NCBI RefSeq assembly: GCF_945277285.1
Contig: NZ_CALYPR010000005.1
Coordinates: 35,456-99,455 of the forward strand
Reading direction: 5' to 3'
Origin: an uncultured Bartonella sp.
GTDB taxonomy: Bacteria; Pseudomonadota; Alphaproteobacteria; Rhizobiales; Rhizobiaceae
DNA length: 64,000 nucleotides
Below the pieces are notes generated by a model that saw nothing but the letters and a program-made list of their open reading frames with translations, did not search any database and was not told the origin of the DNA. A program made the position numbers and the translations under genes. Numbering within the stretch: the stretch's first letter is position 1; the number at the start of each line of letters is the position of its first letter. This document shows, one piece after another, positions 28,664 through 39,316 of this stretch.

Positions 28664-29677
28664 TCAAACCACCCTTGCAAGATCGATAGAATAAGTTCGG
28701 GCCGCAACTTCATAAAAAAGCTGGTTTTTTTCTTCTTTTGTTGCCCTCGATACGCACATTTTCAAAGCATTCCATAGCGGAACAAAGCCGCATGAGCGCC
28801 CGTCCATCGGGTAATCGCTTGCCATCATTGAGCGATTGACACCAAAAGCTTCAATCGCCGTTTCAACAAACGGGCGCCATAGTGTTTCAAGTTCCTGACT
28901 TTTGATGACATCTTTGCGGGTGTGCAGGTTGAAACCGAAAAATGGCAAACCAAGCCCGCCAATTTTGCACACCACATTTGGCCGTTTTGCAAGGTCGAAA
29001 AGGTTATGCCGCCACTTTTTGAAAGCTTCCTGTTTTTCGGTTTCATCAAGCCCCAAAGCCATGACATGCCCCATATTGTTCAAGACAAAAACAAGATCGG
29101 GAAATGCATCGGCAAGTTTGGCAATCTGTGGCAACTGGTGGTGGAAGGCGCCAATGTCGAAGGTCAGGCCGCGTTTTTCCACTTCCCTGAGGCCGGCTTT
29201 AAAGTTCGGGTGGTCAAGAAGGCCATGCGGCGGGCGGTTGGTGACAAATTGGAACGGCAGCGGGCTCGGGTCATCAATGACTATTTCCCGTACTCCTTTG
29301 AAACGCTCTGGCGCATGTTCAAGACACGCATCAAGCAGAGAGGCAATTTGACTGCCAAACCGCAAATCAGCAAAACCGACAATGCCTGCCGCTACTTTTG
29401 TTTTGCCATAAACGCCACTTGCCGCCATTGCCGCCATGCCATTGGCAAATTCCACCTCGCCCAGAGGGCGCATAACGTCAGGTCCGAAATTGCGTTTGAA
29501 AGCTAGCGTTTCGACATAAATGGAGGCCACGATATTGTGACCGCTTTGCGCGTCTTGCAAATAATCTTTTAACAGATAGGTAAGCGGCGGCCGGTCGAAC
29601 AAATGATGATGGGCGTCGATAATCGGTTGTTCCGGTTCAACAATTGCCTCATCGCGTCCTTCACCAATTTTGTTCAT
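28664..29677 (-). CDS. Amidohydrolase family protein (TIM-barrel lactonase-like)
   Basis: 337 residues of the amidohydrolase-2 family. The metal ligands appear as IIDAHHHLFDRP near residue 20, FKGVREIV near 130, FDIGAFHHQLPQ near 182 and MASDYPMDGRSCGF near 287. Relatives include pyrone-dicarboxylate lactonase and fuconolactonase, so a lactone or amide hydrolase is expected. It is between the aldo/keto reductase and the cyclophilin-like gene in one operon. Substrate unknown. Confidence 0.8.
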   Translation of the reverse strand: MNKIGEGRDEAIVEPEQPIIDAHHHLFDRPPLTYLLKDYLQDAQSGHNIVASIYVETLAFKRNFGPDVMRPLGEVEFANGMAAMAASGVYGKTKVAAGIVGFADLRFGSQIASLLDACLEHAPERFKGVREIVIDDPSPLPFQFVTNRPPHGLLDHPNFKAGLREVEKRGLTFDIGAFHHQLPQIAKLADAFPDLVFVLNNMGHVMALGLDETEKQEAFKKWRHNLFDLAKRPNVVCKIGGLGLPFFGFNLHTRKDVIKSQELETLWRPFVETAIEAFGVNRSMMASDYPMDGRSCGFVPLWNALKMCVSRATKEEKNQLFYEVAARTYSIDLARVV

Positions 29678-29697
29678 GGCACACCGTTTCCTTGTTC

Positions 29698-30924
<1,227 letters not shown>

Positions 30925-30948
30925 TTACCTGTCAATTATCGTATGAAG

Positions 30949-30967
30949 TCATGAATGACGTTCATGA
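30949..30967. promoter_or_regulatory. Operator-like palindrome, copy 1
   Basis: TCATGAA-TGACG-TTCATGA: perfect 7-bp arms around a 5-bp spacer. A second, less perfect copy lies 109 bp away. Likely bound by a dimeric regulator serving both divergent genes. Confidence 0.45.
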
Positions 30968-31057
30968 AACAACTTTAAAAAATCAGGACTGGCGCACTTC
31001 ATCGCTAGAAAAGATCAAAAGTGGAACAAACCGCAAAAAAGCAGAGAAAAATTCAAT

Positions 31058-31076
31058 TCATGAATGACACTCATCA
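31058..31076. promoter_or_regulatory. Operator-like element, copy 2
   Basis: TCATGAATGACACTCATCA, matching copy 1 at 16 of 19 positions in the same orientation. It is about 130 bp before the flavoprotein start. Confidence 0.4.
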
Positions 31077-31204
31077 TAACAATATCCTGAGCAGCTTAAA
31101 GAACACGGGGAAGTTGCTTGCTGGCAGGTCATTGCAAGCATAAAATTGAGCAAAACCCGGATTAAAAATAGCCATCACAGAAAAAAGCAACAGGATAGGA
31201 AAAA

Positions 31205-31759
31205 ATGAAAATAGCCATTGTTTATCACAGCGGTTTCGGACACACGGCAAAGCTTGCCAGATTTGTTGAAGAAGGGGTGAAGGAAGTTGAGGGTAGCGAA
31301 ACTTTTATGGTTGCCCTTGGTGACAAACAAGTACCTTGGGAAAAGCTTGAAAAAGCCGATGCCATAATTTTCGGCTCGCCCACCTATAATGGAACGGTAA
31401 GTGCTGTGTTCAAACAATTTATGGAAGATTCAACCGGCCCTGCTTTTGTTGAACAAAAATGGAAAAACAAAATTGCTGCCGGTTTTACCAATTCGGGTGC
31501 CGAACATGGTGACAAACTCAACAGCCTTATGACAATGAGCCTGTTTGCCGCCCAACATGCGATGATCTGGGTCAATCTTGGTCTGATGGCCGGCAAAACC
31601 CGCCATGATCTTAATGGTTTGGGAAGCTGGCTAGGTGCCATGGCACAATCGGACAATGCTTCGCCCGATGTGACACCATGCAAAGAGGATTTGAATACCG
31701 CCAAATATCTCGGCCACCATGTGGCAGAAATTACCAAACAATTTTGCCTTTCCAAGTAA
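31205..31759 (+). CDS. Flavodoxin-fold NAD(P)H:quinone oxidoreductase (WrbA-like)
   Basis: 184 residues. The FMN phosphate loop YHSGFGHTAKLA is at residues 7-18, with FGSPTYNGTVSAVFKQFMEDS near 58 and the AGFTNSGAEHGDK loop near 94. WrbA-type proteins reduce quinones by two electrons using FMN and NAD(P)H in the cytoplasm. It is transcribed away from the aldo/keto reductase and shares its operator region, so both may respond to an electrophile or quinone signal (inference). Confidence 0.87.
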   Translation: MKIAIVYHSGFGHTAKLARFVEEGVKEVEGSETFMVALGDKQVPWEKLEKADAIIFGSPTYNGTVSAVFKQFMEDSTGPAFVEQKWKNKIAAGFTNSGAEHGDKLNSLMTMSLFAAQHAMIWVNLGLMAGKTRHDLNGLGSWLGAMAQSDNASPDVTPCKEDLNTAKYLGHHVAEITKQFCLSK

Positions 31760-31880
31760 AAACGAATCTGACGAACTCAATAATTCTTAAACAGGTTATG
31801 CGTTGGGCGTTTTTTGCTAATCGAGATTATCTATTTTGTAATTTTTCCGCCAGCCGAAGCCGGAAATGTCGAAAAATGCT

Positions 31881-31915
31881 TAAAACAGGGCTTTTTTAAA
31901 GCCCTGTCTTTTTAA
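31881..31915. terminator. Bidirectional terminator between the flavoprotein and cysK genes
   Basis: ACAGGGCT and AGCCCTGT pair across a T/A-rich loop, with T runs on the plus side and matching A runs giving T on the minus side. The cysK stop codon lies in its flank. Confidence 0.8.
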
Positions 31916-32859
31916 ACCGTTGTGGCGCTTAAATAGCGCTCGCCGCCATCGGGGAAAATGGCAACAATCATTTTTCCTTTATTCTCGTTGCGTTCAGCAA
32001 GGCGGGTCGCTGTCCACAAAATGGCACCGCCAGAAACACCGGGAAAAATGCCTTCGCTTATTAAAAGTTCTTTTGCAGTTTTGCGCGCATCTTTTGTGTC
32101 GAGCGCTACGATTTCATCAACGACCGCTGCATTATAGTTTTTGGGCAAGGACTCGGACGGAACTTCGCTGACCTTATGGACGCCGTCTATTTCATCGGGG
32201 TAGGGGTTTTCTTCACTGGGAAGCGAGCTTTCTGCCGGTTCGGCAATGACCACCTTGATAGCAGGATTTTTTTCTTTTAGAAATTTTCCTGTGCCGGAAA
32301 CAGTGCCACCTGTTCCCATGGCACAAACAAGAATGTCGATTTTTCCATCGGTATCGGCCCAGATTTCCGGACCGGTAGAAACGATGTGTACCGCAGGATT
32401 ATTCGGATTTGCCAATTGGTCGATAAAAAAGGCATCGGGATTTTCGGCTTTGATGCGCGCTGCCATTTTTTCGAGAGCTTCAGGATCCATGAAAAAGGCG
32501 TTTTCTACCGCCACCACTTCACCGCCGTAGAGTTTAAGCAGTTTGATTTTGTCAGCGCTGATATTGTCGCTTACATAAAATTTTGTTCTATAGCCTTTGG
32601 CGGCCGCAATTGCAGCAATGGCAATGCCGGTATTGCCGCTGGTGATATCGACAATGGTCTGGCCTTTTTTAAGTTGTCCGGTTTTTTCAGCAGCTTCAAT
32701 CATATTCAAAGCGGCACGGTCTTTGATGCTGCCGGCGGGGTTCAAATATTCAAGCTTGGCAATAATGCGCGCGTTCAATTGGTGGGCTTTACTATAGTTG
32801 TGCAGTTCGACAAGCGGTGTTTTGCCAACAAGCTCGGTTATATTGTGGTGGATTTTCAT
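31912..32859 (-). CDS. cysK: Cysteine synthase A (O-acetylserine sulfhydrylase)
   Basis: 315 residues from ATG 32859. The PLP-binding site is NPAGSIKDRAALNMI, with Lys near residue 41, followed by the phosphate-binding TSGNTGIA loop and the GTGGTVSGTGKFLKEK motif near 177. It condenses O-acetylserine with sulfide. The enzyme ends the sulfur operon, 10 bp after an SBP gene. That placement suggests it makes cysteine from sulfur released by the upstream oxygenases, or acts on the imported compound itself. Confidence 0.93.
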   Translation of the reverse strand: MKIHHNITELVGKTPLVELHNYSKAHQLNARIIAKLEYLNPAGSIKDRAALNMIEAAEKTGQLKKGQTIVDITSGNTGIAIAAIAAAKGYRTKFYVSDNISADKIKLLKLYGGEVVAVENAFFMDPEALEKMAARIKAENPDAFFIDQLANPNNPAVHIVSTGPEIWADTDGKIDILVCAMGTGGTVSGTGKFLKEKNPAIKVVIAEPAESSLPSEENPYPDEIDGVHKVSEVPSESLPKNYNAAVVDEIVALDTKDARKTAKELLISEGIFPGVSGGAILWTATRLAERNENKGKMIVAIFPDGGERYLSATTV

Positions 32860-32869
32860 AGTGGCTTTC

Positions 32870-33832
32870 CTATTCTTCAGCCATTCCGGCGGGGTTGGTC
32901 TCGGATGATAGAAGTGCTTCATCCTGTAAGTGCCAGCGTGTGAGGATTTTTTGATAATCGCCCGATTTTATCAATCCATTAATGGCAATGGTGATGGGGT
33001 TGCCGAGGCCACTTCCCTTGCGGGTTACCACCGAAACATCGGAACGGTCCGGCCAGCCGGCAATCAACGTGCCGACCTGACGCAAATTACCATCGCGCAT
33101 TGCCATGTAAACGAGTTGCGCATGGGGGGCAACAATCACATCTGCCCGCCCCGATTGAATGGCCAAAAGGCGTGCGGCACTGTCATCATAATCTTGCAAT
33201 GTAATGGGCTTTAGATTTTCTTTGGTGACAATGTCGTTCCAGCGCAACATAATGCGTTCCTGATTGGTGCCGCCGCCGACAACCACTCTGAGACCGGCAA
33301 GGTCTTCGGGCTTTGCTATCGTTTTGATCGGGCTATCGGTTTTGACATAAAAGCCATGTATGCCTTGGCGATAGGTTGAAAAGTCGAATTTCTTCTTTCG
33401 TGCTTCTGTCACGCCGATATTGGCAAGTACCGCATCATATTTGCCCGAAGAAAGCCCGAGCGACCAGTCAATCCACGGTATTGCTACAAGTTCCAGTTGT
33501 TTATCGAGACTTTCGGCAATGGCAGAAGCAAAATCGGCTTCCGAACCAATCGGTGTTGCAGCGTCGCTTGCATAAAATGACAAAGGCGGGTCGCTGGGAG
33601 CGACAGCAATTGTCAATTTTCCTTCATTGACAAAGTGATAATCAGCCGGAATTGCGGCTATCGCCTGTTCATTTTTTCCAACATGAATGCGCCCTTTCTG
33701 CTCGGCCGAGGTATCAAAAAACGGCATTTGATCAATTGCGTAAGAGGCAACAAGCGTTTCGAGCACAATGATAATAGCAAATATCGGCACCACAATGCTT
33801 GCCTTTATTGATAGTGTTTTTACCATCTTCAT
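32870..33832 (-). CDS. Amino-acid ABC transporter substrate-binding protein, copy 1 (TcyJ/TcyK-like)
   Basis: 320 residues from ATG 33832 (M-K-M-V-K). One N-terminal hydrophobic segment (IVVPIFAIIIVLETLVASYA) may act as signal or anchor. The mature part is a family 3 binding protein: LTIAVAPSDPPLSFY, GSEADFASAIAESL, WIDWSLGLSSGKYDAVLANIGVTEARKKKFDFSTY and LAGLRVVVGGGTNQE. The latter blocks are shared with the next protein at moderate identity. It probably presents a cystine-like or S-conjugate ligand to the fused permease-ATPase. Confidence 0.85.
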   Translation of the reverse strand: MKMVKTLSIKASIVVPIFAIIIVLETLVASYAIDQMPFFDTSAEQKGRIHVGKNEQAIAAIPADYHFVNEGKLTIAVAPSDPPLSFYASDAATPIGSEADFASAIAESLDKQLELVAIPWIDWSLGLSSGKYDAVLANIGVTEARKKKFDFSTYRQGIHGFYVKTDSPIKTIAKPEDLAGLRVVVGGGTNQERIMLRWNDIVTKENLKPITLQDYDDSAARLLAIQSGRADVIVAPHAQLVYMAMRDGNLRQVGTLIAGWPDRSDVSVVTRKGSGLGNPITIAINGLIKSGDYQKILTRWHLQDEALLSSETNPAGMAEE

Positions 33833-33870
33833 GGCTGCTCCGGAAAATACAATTATTGATAGATTTTTCC

Positions 33871-34821
33871 TTACGGCGCTTTCGGTTTTGGTAATCCCGG
33901 CGGGTTGATTTGCGATTGTGAAATGCTTTCTTCCAGCAAGTTCCAACGCTTGAGGATTTTTTCATAGGTGCCATCGGCAATCAGATCATTGATGCAATCG
34001 GAAACCGGCTTGGTGAGTGGACTGTTTTTTTGTAGACCAACCGCGATATCGGCGGTGAGCGGCCAGCCACCGTTAACCGTTCCGACAAGCCTTGTTTTAC
34101 CGGTTGTGGCCGCAACAAAGGATTGTATGGCGTTGACGCTGAAAATGGCATCGGCTCTGTCACTGTCGAGAGCCAATGTTTGCAAGGCACGGTCGTCATA
34201 ATACTGGACCTCGACCGGTTTCAGACCATTTTTCACATTTATATCGTTCCACTGCAAAAGCAGCTTTTCCTGATTGGTGCCGGCATCGGTAATCACACGC
34301 AATCCGGCAATGTCTTTTGCCTCTTTGATTTCCTGAATGGGGCTCGATTTTTTGACATAGATGCCGATAATATCGTGGCGATAGGTGGCAAAATCGAATT
34401 TTTCCTTGCGCTCTTCGGTCACTGTCAGATTGGCAATGACGGCATCATATTTGCCGGAAGAAAGGCCAAGTGGCCAATCGGCCCAGACAATGTCGATAAT
34501 TTCGAGTTTTTTGCCCATACGCTTGGCAATAGCAACAGCAAGATCGACATCGGTCCCGATCCATGTTTTGGCATCACTTGCATAATCATGAAGAGGCAAG
34601 CTGCTATTGGTACTAAGCGCGATTGTCAATGTGTCTTTTTTGACAAAAGGAATATCGGCAACCTCTTTGACACGTTCTTCACTCGTTGTCGTTTCGGGCC
34701 GGCCTTTTTGCTCGGGCGAAAGATCAAGCGGCACGGTTTCAGCGATGGCCAAATGCGAAAACGCTAAGGCAAATGTTAAAAGGGCGGCTCTGATGCCACT
34801 TTTTTTCAATGAAAAACTCAT
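33871..34821 (-). CDS. Amino-acid ABC transporter substrate-binding protein, copy 2 (TcyJ/TcyK-like)
   Basis: 316 residues. ATG 34821 is chosen because GAGG sits six bases before it; an ATG 15 bp upstream is less well placed. Signal peptide: SLKKSGIRAALLTFALAFSHLAIA. Family 3 blocks include LTIALSTNSSLPLHDYASDAKTWIGTDVDLAVAIAKRMG and WADWPLGLSSGKYDAVIANLTVTEERKEKFDF. Two binding proteins side by side also occur in the Bacillus tcyJKLMN system for cystine and S-modified cysteines. Confidence 0.86.
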   Translation of the reverse strand: MSFSLKKSGIRAALLTFALAFSHLAIAETVPLDLSPEQKGRPETTTSEERVKEVADIPFVKKDTLTIALSTNSSLPLHDYASDAKTWIGTDVDLAVAIAKRMGKKLEIIDIVWADWPLGLSSGKYDAVIANLTVTEERKEKFDFATYRHDIIGIYVKKSSPIQEIKEAKDIAGLRVITDAGTNQEKLLLQWNDINVKNGLKPVEVQYYDDRALQTLALDSDRADAIFSVNAIQSFVAATTGKTRLVGTVNGGWPLTADIAVGLQKNSPLTKPVSDCINDLIADGTYEKILKRWNLLEESISQSQINPPGLPKPKAP

Positions 34822-34870
34822 AGAAAACCTCTTCATAACAAGAAAGAATAGATGGATTGCGGACAAAAAT

Positions 34871-36724
34871 TTATTGCAGAACCTTGTTCAAAAAGGCTTT
34901 TGTCCGCTCTTCGGCTGTGTGGTTGAAAATTTCGTCAGGGCTTCCTTTTTCGCGAATTTTTCCACCTTCCATAAAGATGATCTCGTCGGCCACTTCGCGG
35001 GCAAAGGCAATTTCATGGGTGACGACGATGAGCGTCGAACCGGTGCGGGCAAGTTCCTTGATAACGTCAAGCACTTCTCCGACAAGTTCGGGGTCAAGCG
35101 CCGAGGTGGGTTCGTCAAACAGCAGAACTTTCGGGCGTAAAGCCAAAGCGCGGGCAATGGCAACGCGCTGTTGCTGGCCACCGGAAAGCTGGCGCGGATA
35201 GACGTAAGCTTTATCTTGCAGGCCGACGCGTCTTAGAAGATCAAGTGCTTCTTCGACCGCTTCAGCATGTGAAAGTTTTTTGACGTGGATGGGCGCTTCA
35301 ATAATGTTTTCCAACACCGTTAAGTGGGGAAACAGATTGAAGTTCTGGAACACCATGGCAATTTCTGCCCGCTGCCTGAGAATATCCTTTTCTTTGAGCT
35401 CATAAAGTGTGTGGCCGTCACGGCGATAGCCGATCAGCTCGCCATCAACGTCGATAAAGCCGCTATCGACGCGCTCGAGATGGTTGATTGTTCTCAGCAA
35501 GGTCGATTTTCCCGAACCCGATGGCCCGAGAATAACGGTCACACTTCCCGCCGGAATAGAAAGATTGATGTCGTCAAGAACCTTGTTGGCACCAAAATAT
35601 TTCGAGACATTGTGAATGCTGACCGGCGCACCATTGCCCGAATAAACATCACCAAAGCCGATATGCTGGCATTCATCGACGGACAAAGCCTGATTGTTCA
35701 AGATTTCGCTTGCAGTGGACTTGCTATTTCTACTGTTGCCTGAAAGTTCGCCATTTCTTGCAGAAGAGAAAAAACGGGCGGTGTTTCTTACTCTTCTTGC
35801 AATACGAAAAAAGGCAAGATCGGAAGGATTGCGCACCGCACCTTTGGCATAGATGCTTTCGACATAATATTGCACAATGGAAAGCACAGTCATGATCACA
35901 AGGTACCAGACGGTTGCCACCATCAGAAGCGGAATAACTTCCAGATTGCGCCGGTAAATCACCTGCACGGTATAGAACAGTTCGGGCAATGCCAGAACAT
36001 AGACCATGGATGTGCCCTTGGCGAGGCCGATAATCTCGTTAAAGCCGGTGGGCAGAATGGTGCGCATGGCCTGCGGCAAAACAATGCGCGTAACCTGACG
36101 CTTTTTCGATAGGCCAAGCGAGGCGGCCGCCTCGTGCTGGCCATGATCGACCGAAAGAATACCACCGCGCACGATTTCGGCAAAAAATGCCGACTGGTTA
36201 AGCGTCATGCCGATAAAAGCGGCCAGAAATGGTGTTAATAACGAAACCATCGGATAATTGACGAGAACATTGCCATTTAACGGATTGGTCAGGCGGATAC
36301 TCTCATAAAGATAGCCGAGATTGTTGAGAATGAGCAAAAGCACAATAAGTGGTACTGAACGCAACAGCCAGATATAGCTCCACGATAAACCGGCAAGCAA
36401 AGGTGACTTGGAAACGCGCGCCAATGCCAGACATGTGCCTAAAAGCGAGCCGGAAATGGTGGCAAGGATAGTAAGTAGAATTGTCCGGCCAAGACCGGCA
36501 AGAACAGGCTCGGAGAAAAACCATGTTGCAAAAACCGACCATCCCCATTTTTCATTGGTAAATACCGAATATAGAATTGCCGCAATAACAAGAACAGCAA
36601 AAACTGTGCCGAACATGCGCATCGGATAGCGGGCAGGAACAACCTTATAATCGGAATAGTTTTGTTGTTTTTTCTCGAGATTGAGAGAAAGATGGGCAAC
36701 GGGTAAATTGGTGGTTGTCGACAT
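34871..36724 (-). CDS. Fused permease-ATPase of an amino-acid ABC importer
   Basis: 617 residues from ATG 36724. Residues about 30-300 form a HisM-type permease with the EAA loop [25 protein letters not shown] near 195. Residues about 365-615 form the ATPase with Walker [12 protein letters not shown]-loop [13 protein letters not shown], signature LSGGQQQR and Walker [13 protein letters not shown] Ser/Asn-rich linker joins them. Normally these are separate genes (TcyL/M and TcyN). One permease gene implies a homodimeric channel. An AAGGAG site precedes the start. Confidence 0.9.
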   Translation of the reverse strand: MSTTTNLPVAHLSLNLEKKQQNYSDYKVVPARYPMRMFGTVFAVLVIAAILYSVFTNEKWGWSVFATWFFSEPVLAGLGRTILLTILATISGSLLGTCLALARVSKSPLLAGLSWSYIWLLRSVPLIVLLLILNNLGYLYESIRLTNPLNGNVLVNYPMVSLLTPFLAAFIGMTLNQSAFFAEIVRGGILSVDHGQHEAAASLGLSKKRQVTRIVLPQAMRTILPTGFNEIIGLAKGTSMVYVLALPELFYTVQVIYRRNLEVIPLLMVATVWYLVIMTVLSIVQYYVESIYAKGAVRNPSDLAFFRIARRVRNTARFFSSARNGELSGNSRNSKSTASEILNNQALSVDECQHIGFGDVYSGNGAPVSIHNVSKYFGANKVLDDINLSIPAGSVTVILGPSGSGKSTLLRTINHLERVDSGFIDVDGELIGYRRDGHTLYELKEKDILRQRAEIAMVFQNFNLFPHLTVLENIIEAPIHVKKLSHAEAVEEALDLLRRVGLQDKAYVYPRQLSGGQQQRVAIARALALRPKVLLFDEPTSALDPELVGEVLDVIKELARTGSTLIVVTHEIAFAREVADEIIFMEGGKIREKGSPDEIFNHTAEERTKAFLNKVLQ

Positions 36725-36737
36725 GGTTGCTCCTTTT

Positions 36738-37313
36738 TCAAAGGTGTGCGAGAGGCAAGCTGATTTCAACCCTTGACTGTAAATCGGGTCGCAAAAATTG
36801 ATCGCCATTGCCGGCCTGCTTCAGACCCAGATGGCTGATGTCTTTTTCAAAAGGCAAATGGCGGTAGGCTTCCCAGTCGCCATTCAAATCAAAAAGGTTC
36901 AGATAGCCGTGTTTCAAATAAAGGTTGACGGCTTCAGGTTGGCGAAACCCGGTTGTCAGATAAAGTCGCTGATAGCCTTGAATGGCCGCCTGTTTTTCAA
37001 GCTTTTCAAGAATTTTTGCTGCAAGACCTTGCCGACGATGCTTATTATCAACCCATATGCGTTTGAGTTCGGCGGTTTTTTCATCATAGAATTTGAAGGC
37101 ACCGCCAGCAATTGTCGTTTGCCCGTCAATGAGCAATAGAAAATTGCCCACTGGCGGAAGGAAATCTTGTGGCGGGTAGCGGTCAAGCTCGGCTTTTGCC
37201 CCTTCTTCATCATAAAAAGTACCATAACGGCTGTTATATTCTTCAATCAAAGCCTCACGTAAAGGGGCCGCTCGCGGGTCGGTCGGGCTGGAAAACACAA
37301 AATGCGTGGTCAT
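36738..37313 (-). CDS. GNAT-family N-acetyltransferase
   Basis: 191 residues from ATG 37313 with AGGAG upstream. The acetyl-CoA-binding segment is [25 protein letters not shown] (residues about 80-105, with the R/Q-x-x-G-x-A pattern), then [21 protein letters not shown]. In the Bacillus ytmI operon the acetyltransferase SnaA acetylates S-(2-succino)cysteine before oxidation. The equal position here suggests a comparable acetylation step. Homology to SnaA itself cannot be proved by eye. Confidence 0.82.
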   Translation of the reverse strand: MTTHFVFSSPTDPRAAPLREALIEEYNSRYGTFYDEEGAKAELDRYPPQDFLPPVGNFLLLIDGQTTIAGGAFKFYDEKTAELKRIWVDNKHRRQGLAAKILEKLEKQAAIQGYQRLYLTTGFRQPEAVNLYLKHGYLNLFDLNGDWEAYRHLPFEKDISHLGLKQAGNGDQFLRPDLQSRVEISLPLAHL

Positions 37314-37326
37314 CGGCTTTCTCCTT

Positions 37327-37941
37327 TCATGAATTGGCAGCCAGAGGCAGAATGTCGTCTTCAACGCTTGAAAGTTTGATTGACGGCGGGTTCAAACGGG
37401 CTCTTTCGGCTGGTTTTTTGATAAAAGGTGAAAACTGATCGACCGCTTTATCAATGCGGGCAATGAGTTCGGGCGAGGCAATGTCGTTACCAGCGGAAAA
37501 ATCGCGTGATGATGCGTAAATTGCTGTTGGCAGGCTGTGCGCCATGAAAAAACCGAAGAGCGGGCGCAACTGATGTTCAACCATCAGGGCATGGCGGTCG
37601 CCACCACCGGTGGCGGCAAGAAGCACCGGTTTACCAAAAAGCCGCTCCGGCTCGATTAAATCAATGAAATGTTTGAATAAACCGGGATAACTGCCTTTAT
37701 AGACTGGGCTGCCGATAATAAGCGCATCAGCCGCCGTCAATTCGTCAATAATCAATTGGCCTTGCCTGTCGAGGTCACTTGCTCTTTGGGCAAGGCCAAG
37801 AGAAGTGCCCGCATCAAGAAGATCGTAAGTCACAATATTGCTGTCATATTTTTGTGCGACTTTTTCGCCAATAAAATTGACGAGTACGGTGGTTTTTGAA
37901 GGCCGGTTGAAACTGCCGGAAAAAACAATCACTTTAGTCAT
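37327..37941 (-). CDS. NAD(P)H-dependent FMN reductase
   Basis: 204 residues with the flavodoxin-like MsuE/SsuE fold: VIVFSGSFNRPSKTTVLVNFI at the N-terminus, ADALIIGSPVYKGSYPGLFKHFIDL near residue 71 and the catalytic loop VLLAATGGGDRHALMVEHQLRPLFGFF near 104. It supplies FMNH2 to the two flavin-dependent monooxygenases encoded next to it. It lies 13 bp before the acetyltransferase and 20 bp after the LLM monooxygenase. Confidence 0.9.
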   Translation of the reverse strand: MTKVIVFSGSFNRPSKTTVLVNFIGEKVAQKYDSNIVTYDLLDAGTSLGLAQRASDLDRQGQLIIDELTAADALIIGSPVYKGSYPGLFKHFIDLIEPERLFGKPVLLAATGGGDRHALMVEHQLRPLFGFFMAHSLPTAIYASSRDFSAGNDIASPELIARIDKAVDQFSPFIKKPAERARLNPPSIKLSSVEDDILPLAANS

Positions 37942-37961
37942 TAGGGTTTGTCCTTTGTGCT

Positions 37962-39293
37962 TTAAGCGGCTGCCACGTTTTGTTTTTGTGCATAGCGGTT
38001 TGCCGGAATGGCCAGACCGAGGTTTTGACGCAGTGTTGTATGGTCGAGATGACGGTCGAAATAGCCGCGCGCTTCAAGGCGGGGCAGAATTTCTTTTGAA
38101 AAATCGTCAAAGCCCTGACCGCTTATCTGCATGGTCAGAATAAAACCGTCAGCCGCACCACTATCGAACCATGTGATGATGAGGTTTGTCACATCATCAT
38201 AGCTGCCGATAAAATCGCCACGCTGGGTTGTTTCATTCAAAGCTACTTCGCGCAACGTCAGGCCTTTTTGACGCGCTTCCTGTTTGATGCGGTCACTTGT
38301 CGAACGGAAACTGTTTTTGCCTATATCGCCAAGTTCGGGGAAGGGCGCGTCAAGCGCATATTGGGTAAAGTCATGATGGTCGAAATAACGGCCAAGATAG
38401 GCAAGTGCGTCTTCAATATTGACAAGATCGCGGATGGCGCGGAATTTTTCTTCGGCTTCTTCTTTTGTTTTGCCGACAACCGGGTTGATGCCGGGGAATA
38501 TCTTGACATCATTGATTGAACGGCCATGGGCGATAGCACCATCTTTAATGCGCTTGGCATAGACCCTGGCCTCGTCGATATTTTGAATATGGGTAAAGAC
38601 CGCCTCGGCATATTTTGACGCAAAATTGATGCCGGACTCCGATGCGCCGGCCTGAAAAATAACCGGTTCACCCTGTGGGGAGCGCTGGATATTGAGCGGG
38701 CCCTCAACGGAAAAGAACTTGCCATGATGGTTGACACGATGCAGTTTTGCAGCATCGAAAAATCGGCCACTCTGACGGTCGCGGATGAAGGCATCTTCTT
38801 CCCATGATGACCACAGGCCTTTTACGACGTCGATATATTCAGAAGCAATTTCATAGCGTAATGTATGGTCGGGGTGGGGGCGGCCATAGTTTTTGGCGGT
38901 TCCCTCAAGCGGTGTGGTCACAATGTTCCAGGCAGCGCGCCCGCCACTTAAAAGATCAAGCGAGGCAAACTGCCGGGCAACGGTAAACGGATCGCTATAG
39001 GATGTGGAAACCGTTCCGCCAAGGCCGATTTTTGACGTATGTGCGGCAAGAAACGACAACAGGGTTAGCGGTTCAAACCGGTTCAGAAAATGCGGAATGG
39101 ATTTTTCGTTGATATAAAGCCCGTCAGCAACAAAAACAAAGGCCAACCCCTCTTTTTCGGCGCGTTTTGCCAAATCGACATTATAGGCAATATTGACGCT
39201 GGCATCAGCTGGCACCGAAGGGTGGCGCCACGAATTCATATGGCCGCCCGCACCATGGAGCATGATACCGAAATTGATTTTTTTACCAGTCAT
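37962..39293 (-). CDS. FMN-dependent monooxygenase, NtaA/SnaA/DszA (LLM) family; CmoJ-like
   Basis: 443 residues. Family marks: FGIMLHGAGGHMNSWRHP at the start, LTLLSFLAAHTSKIGLGGTVSTSYSDPFTVARQFASLDLLSGGRAAWNIVT near residues 76-126 and the PQGEPVIFQAGASESGINFA block near 210. Such enzymes use FMNH2 and oxygen to cleave C-S or C-N bonds. B. subtilis CmoJ (YtnJ), in the matching operon, oxidises N-acetyl-S-(2-succino)cysteine. The reductase partner lies directly downstream. Confidence 0.87.
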   Translation of the reverse strand: MTGKKINFGIMLHGAGGHMNSWRHPSVPADASVNIAYNVDLAKRAEKEGLAFVFVADGLYINEKSIPHFLNRFEPLTLLSFLAAHTSKIGLGGTVSTSYSDPFTVARQFASLDLLSGGRAAWNIVTTPLEGTAKNYGRPHPDHTLRYEIASEYIDVVKGLWSSWEEDAFIRDRQSGRFFDAAKLHRVNHHGKFFSVEGPLNIQRSPQGEPVIFQAGASESGINFASKYAEAVFTHIQNIDEARVYAKRIKDGAIAHGRSINDVKIFPGINPVVGKTKEEAEEKFRAIRDLVNIEDALAYLGRYFDHHDFTQYALDAPFPELGDIGKNSFRSTSDRIKQEARQKGLTLREVALNETTQRGDFIGSYDDVTNLIITWFDSGAADGFILTMQISGQGFDDFSKEILPRLEARGYFDRHLDHTTLRQNLGLAIPANRYAQKQNVAAA

Positions 39294-39316
39294 TTTTTCA
39301 TCCTCTTCATGAAGGG

